In this document: positions 57,695 to 64,000 of the stretch, piece after piece
How positions within the stretch are numbered: the first letter of the stretch is position 1
Layout of the letters: the number at the start of each line of letters is the position of its first letter
Assembly (NCBI RefSeq): GCF_004341505.2
Contig: NZ_SLYP02000001.1
Location: 2,256,501 to 2,320,500 of the forward strand
Source of the DNA: Sphingomonas sp. JUb134
Lineage (GTDB): Bacteria; Pseudomonadota; Alphaproteobacteria; Sphingomonadales; Sphingomonadaceae
Direction of reading: 5' to 3'
DNA: 64,000 bases
Notes under the pieces: model-generated
What the model saw: only the letters and a program-made list of their open reading frames with translations
Databases searched by the model: none
Told to the model about the DNA's origin: nothing
Translations under genes and position numbers: made by a program

Positions 57695-58177
57695 CGCCAG
57701 TTCGATTTCACCCCCTACCGTCGTTCGACGATCGGCTTCGATCGCCTTTTCGACATGCTGGAGGCTTCGGCCCGGCAGGCCTCGTCGGAGAATTACCCGC
57801 CGTTCAATCTCGAGCGCCTCGCCGAAGACCGCTATCGCATCACACTTGCGGTCGCCGGCTTCAAGTCCGACGAGATCGACATCACCGCACAGCAGAACAT
57901 GCTGCTGGTGACCGGCAAGAAGGCCGCCGAGACGGATGCACAGCGTAGTGCATTCCTGCACCTTGGCATCGCCAACCGCAGCTTCGAGCGTCGCTTCGAG
58001 CTCGCCGACTTCGTGCGGGTGGAAAGCGCCAACCTCGCTGACGGCCTGCTCGTGATCGAGTTGGTTCGCGAGGTTCCGGAAGCAATGAAGCCGCGCAAGA
58101 TTGCGGTCTCGACCGGTGCGGCTCCGGCCGTGGAGCATCGTCCGGCCGGTGACCATCAGGAGGCACAGGCCGCCTGA
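57692..58177 (+). CDS. Small heat-shock protein, Hsp20/IbpA type
   Basis: ATP-independent chaperone of the alpha-crystallin family, 161 residues. The N-terminus RQFDFTPYRRSTIGFDRLFD matches IbpA-type proteins. The alpha-crystallin domain runs about residues 35-130 (YPPFNLERLAEDRYRITLAV, AGFKSDEIDITAQQNMLLVT, HLGIANRSFERRFELADFVR, ESANLADGLLVIELVREVPE). The C-terminal IxI-like element reads PRKIAV, before a polar tail. The start is fixed by GGAGG 7 bases upstream. Expression is likely controlled by a heat-shock promoter and an RNA thermometer, both directly upstream; a terminator follows. Confidence 0.96.
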   Translation: MRQFDFTPYRRSTIGFDRLFDMLEASARQASSENYPPFNLERLAEDRYRITLAVAGFKSDEIDITAQQNMLLVTGKKAAETDAQRSAFLHLGIANRSFERRFELADFVRVESANLADGLLVIELVREVPEAMKPRKIAVSTGAAPAVEHRPAGDHQEAQAA

Positions 58178-58222
58178 TCCAATTTACCGACTAAGGCGCG
58201 TCGCTCCCTTGCGCGCCGAAGC

Positions 58223-58255
58223 AGGGGCGCTCGGGCGATGGCCCGGGCGCCCTTT
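58223..58255 (+). terminator. Intrinsic terminator of hsp20
   Basis: A near-perfect stem, GGGCGC-T-CGGGC, loop GATG, GCCCG-G-GCGCCC (12 pairs, one wobble), followed by a short TTT run, lies 45 bases after the hsp20 stop. A second, weaker hairpin (GGCTGGC/GCCAGCC, 58265-58283) lies between it and the convergent pyrG end. Confidence 0.7.
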
Positions 58256-58291
58256 GCATGTCGGGGCTGGCGCGATGCCAGCCTTCCCCGC

Positions 58292-59923
58292 TCAGACGAG
58301 CCGCGACTGCCGGACCGCGGCCTCGATGAAGCTCGCGAACAGCGGGTGCGGATCGAACGGCTTCGACTTGAGCTCCGGGTGGAACTGGACGCCCACGAAC
58401 CAGGGGTGATCCGGCCGCTCGACGATCTCAGGAAGCGTCTCATCGGGCGAGGTACCCGACACCACCAGGCCGCCGCGCTCCAGCACATCGCGATAATGCG
58501 TGTTCACCTCATAGCGGTGACGGTGCCGCTCGCTGATCTCGGTGCTGCCGTAGATCGACGCGACGACGCTGTTGCCCGCAAGCTTCGCCGGATAGGCGCC
58601 GAGGCGCATCGTGCCGCCGAGATCGCCGCCGGCCTCGCGCTTCTCCAGGCCTTTTTCCGACATCCACTCGGTGATCAGACCCACCACCGGCTCCTCGGTC
58701 GCTCCGAACTCGGTGGTCGATGCCTTGGCGATACCCTGCTCCCGGGCTGCCTCGACGCACGCCATCTGCATGCCGAGACAGATCCCGAAGAACGGCACCG
58801 CGCGTTCGCGTGCGAAGCGGACGGAGGCGATCTTGCCCTCGGACCCGCGCTCGCCGAAGCCGCCGGGCACCAGGATGGCGTGCATCGGCTCGAGCTGGCT
58901 GGCGATGGTCTCCTCGTCGCGCTCGAACAGCTCGGCGTCGAGCCAGCGGACGTTGACCTTCACCCGGTTGGCGATGCCGCCATGCACCAGCGCCTCGTGC
59001 AGCGACTTGTACGCGTCGGGAAGGCCGACGTACTTGCCCACCACGCCGACCGTCACTTCGCCCTCGGGGTTCGAAAGTCGCTCGACGATGTTCGACCAGC
59101 GGTCGAGCCTGGGCGGTTCGCCCGGCTCGATGCCGAAGGCGCGCAGGACCTCGGAGTCGAGCCCTTCGCCGTGATACTGGAGAGGCACCGCGTAGATGCT
59201 GGACGCATCGAGTGCCGGGATGACGGCTTCCTTGCGGACGTTGCAGAACAGCGCGATCTTGGCGCGCTCGCCCTCCGGCAACGGCTGCTCGCAACGGCAG
59301 ACCAGCACGTCCGGCTGCACGCCCAGCGCCGCCAGCTCGCGCACCGAATGCTGCGTCGGCTTGGTCTTCAGCTCGCCGGCGGCCGAGATATAGGGCACCA
59401 GCGTCACATGAACGCTGATCGCCTGGCCGCGGCCCAGTTCGTTCTTCAATTGGCGGATCGCCTCGATGAACGGCAGCGATTCGATGTCGCCGACGGTGCC
59501 GCCGATCTCGCACAGCACGAAGTCGAGATCGTCGGTATCCGCCTGGGCGAACGCCTTGATCGCATCGGTGACGTGCGGGATCACCTGGACGGTTGCACCC
59601 AGATAGTCGCCGCGCCGCTCGCGCGTGATGATCTGCTGATAAATACGGCCCGAGGTGACGTTGTCCGACTGATGCGCCGCCACGCCCGTGAAGCGTTCAT
59701 AGTGGCCAAGGTCGAGGTCGGTCTCAGCGCCGTCGTCGGTCACATAGACCTCGCCGTGCTGATAGGGCGACATCGTGCCGGGATCGACGTTCAGATACGG
59801 ATCGAACTTGCGGATGCGGACCTTGTAGCCCCGCGCCTGAAGCAGCGCCGCGAGGCTAGCTGCCATGAGTCCTTTGCCGAGCGACGATACCACGCCGCCG
59901 GTGATGAAAATATACCGCGCCAT
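58292..59923 (-). CDS. pyrG: CTP synthase
   Basis: Amidates UTP to CTP using glutamine. It has 543 residues. The N-terminal synthetase domain has [60 protein letters not shown] and [20 protein letters not shown]. The C-terminal class I glutamine amidotransferase has the catalytic Cys in [20 protein letters not shown] and the final His-Glu in [17 protein letters not shown]. It lies 94 bases after secG on the same strand. Two hairpins occupy that gap. Confidence 0.98.
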   Translation of the reverse strand: MARYIFITGGVVSSLGKGLMAASLAALLQARGYKVRIRKFDPYLNVDPGTMSPYQHGEVYVTDDGAETDLDLGHYERFTGVAAHQSDNVTSGRIYQQIITRERRGDYLGATVQVIPHVTDAIKAFAQADTDDLDFVLCEIGGTVGDIESLPFIEAIRQLKNELGRGQAISVHVTLVPYISAAGELKTKPTQHSVRELAALGVQPDVLVCRCEQPLPEGERAKIALFCNVRKEAVIPALDASSIYAVPLQYHGEGLDSEVLRAFGIEPGEPPRLDRWSNIVERLSNPEGEVTVGVVGKYVGLPDAYKSLHEALVHGGIANRVKVNVRWLDAELFERDEETIASQLEPMHAILVPGGFGERGSEGKIASVRFARERAVPFFGICLGMQMACVEAAREQGIAKASTTEFGATEEPVVGLITEWMSEKGLEKREAGGDLGGTMRLGAYPAKLAGNSVVASIYGSTEISERHRHRYEVNTHYRDVLERGGLVVSGTSPDETLPEIVERPDHPWFVGVQFHPELKSKPFDPHPLFASFIEAAVRQSRLV

Positions 59924-59945
59924 GGGAGGAAACGCCTAACGTGTA

Positions 59946-59983
59946 GCAGCCGTGCTGCGCAAGCGCGCGATGGCTCGCGCGCT
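59946..59983. other. Two hairpins between secG and pyrG
   Basis: GCAGC-CGT-GCTGC (59946-59958) is followed by the perfect 9-bp AGCGCGCGA, loop TGGC, TCGCGCGCT (59962-59983). Both lie in the pyrG leader as read on the minus strand. No U-tract follows, so termination is not obvious. They may mark the secG 3' end or a structured pyrG 5' UTR. Confidence 0.4.
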
Positions 59984-60017
59984 CAACAAAAGCGACGGAT
60001 GGTTTGAAAGAAGAAGG

Positions 60018-60386
60018 TTAGCGGGCGATCGGTACCGCGCCGTTCTCGGCCGGAGCCGGAGCCGCGAGGTTCGCGGGCGCGCCTGCATCCGCCGGAGCGG
60101 TCGGTGCCGCCGGAGCGACCGCAGGAGCCGTTGGGCGAGCAAGCGACGTGTCGATCGCATCGTGTCGCGTGGCCGCCAGCACCGCGAGCAGGATGCTCAT
60201 CGCGATGAACAGCCCCGCCAGGATCGCGGTGGAGCGCGTGAGAAAATCGGCCGCGCCGCGTGCCGACATCAGGCCCGACGGGCTACCGCCCGTGGTGAGG
60301 CCGCCCCCTTCCGAACGCTGCATCAGGATCACCGTCACGAGGAGCGCAGCGATGATGGCATGAACGACGAGCAGGAAGGTGAACAT
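60018..60386 (-). CDS. secG: Preprotein translocase subunit SecG
   Basis: Small membrane subunit of SecYEG, 122 residues from the ATG at 60386. TM1 is FTFLLVVHAIIAALLVTVIL, followed by the conserved cytoplasmic loop QRSEGGGLTTGGSPSGLMSA, RGAADFLTRSTAILA leading into TM2 (GLFIAMSILLAVLAAT). A long Ala/Pro-rich C-terminal tail of about 45 residues follows (PTAPAVAPAAPTAPADAGAP), common in alphaproteobacterial SecG. The frame is open upstream but has no family similarity. It precedes pyrG and diverges from the MarR gene. Confidence 0.93.
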   Translation of the reverse strand: MFTFLLVVHAIIAALLVTVILMQRSEGGGLTTGGSPSGLMSARGAADFLTRSTAILAGLFIAMSILLAVLAATRHDAIDTSLARPTAPAVAPAAPTAPADAGAPANLAAPAPAENGAVPIAR

Positions 60387-60559
60387 GTCGGGACAGCGAT
60401 CCGAATTTTTCTGGGATGGCGGCGACATAGGCGAGCGCAGGCGGTGGATCAACCGGAACGGATCGACGCACCCGTAACATTTCGCAAGCGGCGGGAAACT
60501 TGCCACTCTCAAGGGCGTTCATCTCCCGGTCAGCTCCAGCGCGGACGAAGCATAACGTC

Positions 60560-60934
60560 ATGGGAGAAAACGTGAAACCGTTCTCCGAGAACTCGCTCGG
60601 GAGGTGGATGCGCGGACTGGTCGATTACGTCCGGTCCGGTGAACCCGACCTGACCAATCGCCAGATGGCGCTGATGCTGCTTGTCTATCTCGAGCCGGGC
60701 CCGCATACGGTGCGCGGCTTGGCGCGGGCATTGAACGTGTCGAAGCCGGTCGTCACGCGCGCCTTGAACAGGCTGGGCACCCTCGGCTATCTGCGCCGTC
60801 AGCGCGACGAGGCGGACAAACGCAACATCTTCGTCGCACAAACCAGCGAAGGGGCAGATTTTCTTGCAGAGTTCGGGCATTTCCTCGCGGACGATCGAGT
60901 CAGCGAGCTCGTTGCCCGAAGGGCAACCGCGTAG
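60560..60934 (+). CDS. MarR-family transcriptional regulator
   Basis: A 124-residue winged-helix regulator. The helix-turn-helix part is LTNRQMALMLLVYLEPGPHT, VRGLARALNVSKPVVTRALN and RLGTLGYLRRQRDEADKRNI, with the DK(R)R wing. The short termini leave little dimerisation helix compared with typical MarR proteins of about 145 residues. The ATG at 60560 is used; a GTG at 60572 has the better ribosome-binding site (GGGAG). Its 3' end overlaps the C40-like gene. Ligand and targets are unknown. An autoregulatory role over the downstream genes is possible but not shown. Confidence 0.8.
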   Translation: MGENVKPFSENSLGRWMRGLVDYVRSGEPDLTNRQMALMLLVYLEPGPHTVRGLARALNVSKPVVTRALNRLGTLGYLRRQRDEADKRNIFVAQTSEGADFLAEFGHFLADDRVSELVARRATA

Positions 60935-61769
60935 CCGGTTTTCGCTCGCGGGACGCTCTTCGATCCTGGACGCGCGCGTTGATGCCGCGCGGCGCGACCT
61001 AGCCGACATCCGCCTCGCAACGCGCGTGTTCGCGCCGCATTACGCCCTGTCGGTGCCGCGCACCGCGGGCCGCAGCACACCGGTTCTTGCGCAGGCCGGC
61101 GTCTTGGAAAGCGTGCGTTCGGAAGTGCTTGCGGGCGAACCCTTCGACGCGCTGGAATTCTCCGGCAACCATATCTGGGGCGTATCGCCGGTCGACGGGA
61201 GCGTTGGCTTTGTCGACGCAAACGCCTTTACGGCATTCTGGGCACCGACCCACATTGTCGCCGTGCGAAGCGCCAAGGTTCGGGCGCTGCGGTCGCTCGA
61301 CAGCAACAGCGTCGGCGAACTGGAGATGGGAAGTTGCGTGGCTGCGCTCCGTTCCGGCGAATCGGCATTCGAAGTGGACGGCGGTTATGTCGACGCCGAC
61401 GCGCTGCTGTCGCTCGACGCTCTTTCCTTGGACATCGCGGCGGCAGCCGAGCGCCTGGTGGGCGCCCCAGCGCGTCCTGGTGGCCGCTCCGGCGCCGGCC
61501 TCGACGCCGCGGGGCTGGTCTTTCTCTCGCTTCGGCTTGCCGGCATCGAAGCGCCCCGCTTCCTGGATCTCCAGTCGACGGAGATGGGGATGAACCTGGC
61601 CGAGACCGCGCCTTTCGTGCGGGGCCAGATCCTCTTCTTCCAGGACGATGCGGCAGTCGTGGTGGATGCGCAGAACGCGGTTCATGTCGACGCGATGGGC
61701 GTCGCACGGGCACCCATCGCGGCGTTGATCGCCACCCATGGCCCCATTGTCCGGAGGCGGCAGCCTTGA
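60864..61769 (+). CDS. C40 (NlpC/P60)-like protein with altered catalytic residues
   Basis: A 301-residue protein with an SH3-like N-terminal half (GEPFDALEFSGNHIWGVSPV, GSVGFVDANAFTAFW) and an NlpC/P60-like C-terminal half (APARPGGRSGAGLDAAGLVF, APRFLDLQSTEM, FVRGQILFFQDDAAVVVDAQ). Active relatives have GLDCSGL and a His at the second site; here these read GLDAAGL and, by my alignment, Asp. No signal peptide is visible. The TTG at 60864 follows AAGGGG but overlaps the MarR gene by 71 bases; a TTG at 60912 is an alternative. The stop overlaps argC (TTGA). Likely a non-catalytic binding protein. Confidence 0.75.
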   Translation: MQSSGISSRTIESASSLPEGQPRSRFSLAGRSSILDARVDAARRDLADIRLATRVFAPHYALSVPRTAGRSTPVLAQAGVLESVRSEVLAGEPFDALEFSGNHIWGVSPVDGSVGFVDANAFTAFWAPTHIVAVRSAKVRALRSLDSNSVGELEMGSCVAALRSGESAFEVDGGYVDADALLSLDALSLDIAAAAERLVGAPARPGGRSGAGLDAAGLVFLSLRLAGIEAPRFLDLQSTEMGMNLAETAPFVRGQILFFQDDAAVVVDAQNAVHVDAMGVARAPIAALIATHGPIVRRRQP

Positions 61770-62692
61770 CCGCGACCATATTCATCGACGGTGCCGCCGG
61801 AACCACGGGTCTCGAGATCCGCGAACGACTGGCTGGTCGGCCTGAAATCGCGCTGGTCACGCTCGACGACAGTCGGCGCAAGGATCCGGTCGCACGGCGG
61901 GAAGCGCTGAACGACGCCGATTTCGTCATCCTCTGCCTCCCCGACGACGCTGCTCGCGAGGCCGTGTCGCTGATCGAAAACGATCGCACGCGGGTGATCG
62001 ACGCCTCGACCGCGCATCGAACGGCTGAAGGCTGGGTCTATGGAATGGCGGAACTGGAACCTGCCCAACCGGCCCTGATCGCCGAAGCCGCACGGGTGGC
62101 GAACCCGGGCTGCTATCCCACCGGTTTCCTCGCGCTGGTGCGCCCGCTCGTTCGCGCAGGGCTCATCCCGCACGACTGGCCCGTCAGCGTGAATGCCGTC
62201 TCCGGCTTTTCCGGCGGCGGTCGATCGATGATCGAGGAATACCAGCAGCCGAACCCGCCGGCGTTCCGCGCCTATGCAATGGCGCTCGGCCACAAGCACG
62301 TCGCCGAGATGCAGCGCCACGCACGACTCGCGCATCCACCGATCTTCACCCCCGCCGTTGCGAACACTTATCGCGGGATGGTGGTGGAGGTTCCGCTGCC
62401 GCTTCACGCGATGACGCCCCGCCCCACGCTCCCAGCGATCGAGGGGGCGCTCCAGGACGCCTATCGTGGCTCTCCTGTCGTGCGTGTCGGGTCGGCGGAG
62501 GCGCCGACCGTATCGATCGAGGAAAATGCCGGATCGGACCGGCTGACCGTACGCGTCTTCGGCAATGCCGTGACCGGCCAGTTGCGGCTCGTCGCCACGC
62601 TGGACAACCTCGGCAAGGGGGCGGCAGGTGCCGCGGTGCAGAACCTCAACATCATGGCCGGGTTCGATCCCGCCGCTGGACTGGTCCTCTAA
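61766..62692 (+). CDS. argC: N-acetyl-gamma-glutamyl-phosphate reductase (type 2, short form)
   Basis: NADPH-dependent third step of arginine synthesis. A TTG start at 61766 is supported by GGAGG about 10 bases upstream, by overlap with the previous stop, and by the family N-terminus TATIFIDGAAGTTGLEIRER; no ATG is available. It has 308 residues, the length of the short ArgC class. The catalytic Cys is in ARVANPGCYPTGFLALVRPL. VSGFSGGGRSMIEEYQ, HKHVAEMQRHA and DNLGKGAAGAAVQNLNIMAG follow. Translationally coupled to the C40-like gene. No other arg genes are in the window. Confidence 0.95.
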   Translation: MTATIFIDGAAGTTGLEIRERLAGRPEIALVTLDDSRRKDPVARREALNDADFVILCLPDDAAREAVSLIENDRTRVIDASTAHRTAEGWVYGMAELEPAQPALIAEAARVANPGCYPTGFLALVRPLVRAGLIPHDWPVSVNAVSGFSGGGRSMIEEYQQPNPPAFRAYAMALGHKHVAEMQRHARLAHPPIFTPAVANTYRGMVVEVPLPLHAMTPRPTLPAIEGALQDAYRGSPVVRVGSAEAPTVSIEENAGSDRLTVRVFGNAVTGQLRLVATLDNLGKGAAGAAVQNLNIMAGFDPAAGLVL

Positions 62693-62775
62693 GCGCAGCC
62701 GTTTGGCGATCCTGCGGGTTGCGCGCCGCGGCGGGCCGGCTATCGCAGGCCCGGAGCTAGAATAAGGGAGTGTAT

Positions 62776-64000
62776 ATGAGACAGCCGGTCGGCAAGCTGC
62801 TGCTGTTCGGGGCCACGGGCGACCTGGCGCAGCGCATGTTGCTGCCTTCGCTGTACGGCCTCCATGCCGACGGCCTGCTCCCGGAGGGGCTCACCATCAC
62901 GGGCACCGCACGTCACGACCATGACGACGCCGGCTACCGCGCGTTCGCCAAGACGGCACTGGACGAGCATCTCCCGGCGGACCGGCAGGACGAGGCGGCC
63001 GTCGCCGGCTTTCTCGACCGCCTGCACTATCACGCCATGGACGCATCCCAGGTCGAGGGCTTCGCCGGCCTCGCCGAGAAGCTGGGTAACATCTCCGGCG
63101 GCCTCGCGATCTTCCTGTCCACCGCCCCGTGGCTGTTCGCACCCACGATCAAGGGGCTCGAATCGGCAGGCCTCGCCGGCTCCAATGTGCGCATCGGGCT
63201 TGAGAAGCCGCTCGGCAACGACCTGAAATCGAGCCGCGAGATCAACGACATTGTCGCCGAGGCTTTCCCCGAGGATCGCACCTTCCGGATCGATCACTAT
63301 CTGGGCAAGGAAACGGTCCAGAACATTCTGGCGCTGCGCTTCGGCAACGCCATGTTCGAGCCGATCTGGAACGCCCGCGGCATCGACCACGTCCAGATCA
63401 CGGTTTCGGAAACCGTCGGCCTCGAGGGTCGCGCCGGATATTATGACGATGTCGGCGCGCTGCGCGACATGGTCCAGAACCACATGCTGCAGCTGCTCGC
63501 GCTGATCGCGATGGAGCCGCCGGCCCGCTTCGACGGCACCGCCATTCGCGACGAGAAGGTGAAGGTGTTGCGTTCGCTCCGGCCGATCGGCCCGGCCGAG
63601 GTCCAGTCGGAAACCGTCATCGGCCAGTATCGCGACGGCGCCGTGAACGGGGAAATCGTCCGCGGCTATGTGGACGAGCTCGAAAAGCCCTCCAACACCG
63701 AGACCTTTGTCGCGGTGAAGGCGCATGTGGACAGCTGGCGCTGGCAGGGCGTGCCCTTCTACATGCGTACGGGGAAGCGGCTGGCAGCCCGCCAGTCGGA
63801 AATCTCCATCCAGTTCAAGCCGGTGCCTCACTCGATCTTTGCCGAGCGCGGCGGCATGCTCCAGCCCAACACGCTGGTGATCCGCCTGCAGCCGGAGGAG
63901 TATATCCGCCTGCTGGTCATGGCGAAGGAGCCGGGGCTCGACCGCGAAGGCATCCGCCTGCGGGAGGTGCCGCTGGATCTCTCGCTGACCACCGCCTTCG
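62776..64000 (+). CDS. zwf: Glucose-6-phosphate 1-dehydrogenase, 3' end beyond window
   Basis: First enzyme of the oxidative pentose phosphate and Entner-Doudoroff routes. 408 codons are present before the window ends, out of about 485. The ATG at 62776 follows AAGGGAG by 5 bases. The NADP-binding N-terminus is KLLLFGATGDLAQRMLLPSL. The substrate-binding active-site motif is RIDHYLGKE. EKPLGNDLKSSREIND, GRAGYYDDVGALRDMVQNHM and FYMRTGKRLAARQSEI are also conserved. It lies 83 bases after argC with its own ribosome-binding site. Downstream pgl, edd or glk partners would lie outside the window. Confidence 0.96.
   Translation, partial: MRQPVGKLLLFGATGDLAQRMLLPSLYGLHADGLLPEGLTITGTARHDHDDAGYRAFAKTALDEHLPADRQDEAAVAGFLDRLHYHAMDASQVEGFAGLAEKLGNISGGLAIFLSTAPWLFAPTIKGLESAGLAGSNVRIGLEKPLGNDLKSSREINDIVAEAFPEDRTFRIDHYLGKETVQNILALRFGNAMFEPIWNARGIDHVQITVSETVGLEGRAGYYDDVGALRDMVQNHMLQLLALIAMEPPARFDGTAIRDEKVKVLRSLRPIGPAEVQSETVIGQYRDGAVNGEIVRGYVDELEKPSNTETFVAVKAHVDSWRWQGVPFYMRTGKRLAARQSEISIQFKPVPHSIFAERGGMLQPNTLVIRLQPEEYIRLLVMAKEPGLDREGIRLREVPLDLSLTTAF

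Overview
The window is a densely packed, GC-rich stretch of chromosome that reads as core genome of an alphaproteobacterium, most likely a sphingomonad (Sphingomonas or a close relative). The lineage call is an inference from gene types and arrangements: ChvI/ChvG next to a short HPr kinase, RapZ, a mannose-type EIIA and HPr; a DnaA-like HdaA upstream of ppk-ppx; an lptD-surA-pdxA-rsmA cluster; a PA0069-type radical SAM protein; and a ROSE-type heat-shock leader. I saw no tRNA, rRNA, insertion sequence, prophage, CRISPR array or integrase. Nearly all genes abut or overlap by 1-11 bases, and many start with GTG or TTG.

Layout. 1-11 kb: 5' part of aspS, rnd and an I78 inhibitor lipoprotein, then a leftward unit DUF2066-hdaA-ppk-ppx (replication control and polyphosphate metabolism) diverging from purM-purN and a small membrane-anchored protein. 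11-20 kb: ndk, holC and pepA leftward; lptD-surA-pdxA-rsmA rightward (outer-membrane assembly, vitamin B6, ribosome maturation). 19.5-23.5 kb: a TPR protein, rsmB, guaB and an ATP-grasp protein leftward. 23.6-30.7 kb: a Tat-exported DUF885 protein, then chvI-chvG-hprK-rapZ-EIIA-HPr-spoU, a signalling and regulatory-phosphotransferase unit. 30.7-40.6 kb: rmuC, fhs, def, recR, fmt-truA, rlmD-like, nnr, a small lipoprotein and N-formylglutamate amidohydrolase. 40.7-50.6 kb: ispE, a TPR protein with a start-codon problem, ETF-ubiquinone oxidoreductase, a divergent UDG-fold protein, soluble lytic transglycosylase, moaB, radical SAM protein and an M48 protease. 50.6-57.2 kb: dnaE, HdeD-like protein, glutathione peroxidase, lolD and lolC/E. 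57.2-58.3 kb: the only long intergenic region (about 450 bases), followed by hsp20. 58.3-64 kb: pyrG, secG, a MarR regulator, a degenerate C40-peptidase-like protein, argC and the start of zwf.

The most interesting non-coding part is 57.3-58.3 kb. In order on the + strand it holds a structured stretch ending in a strong intrinsic terminator, although no + strand gene lies upstream (a candidate unidentified small RNA); a sigma-32-like promoter; a three-hairpin ROSE-type RNA thermometer masking the hsp20 ribosome-binding site; hsp20; and its terminator. The most interesting protein-level points are a PurN fused to a YjbR/MmcQ-like domain, an NlpC/P60 homologue whose catalytic Cys and His appear substituted, a UDG-fold protein lacking iron-sulfur cysteines, an HdaA with a changed Walker A lysine, and a TPR gene with an apparent signal peptide but no canonical start codon in front of it. 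I did not find a clearly new multi-gene system; the content is mainly housekeeping.
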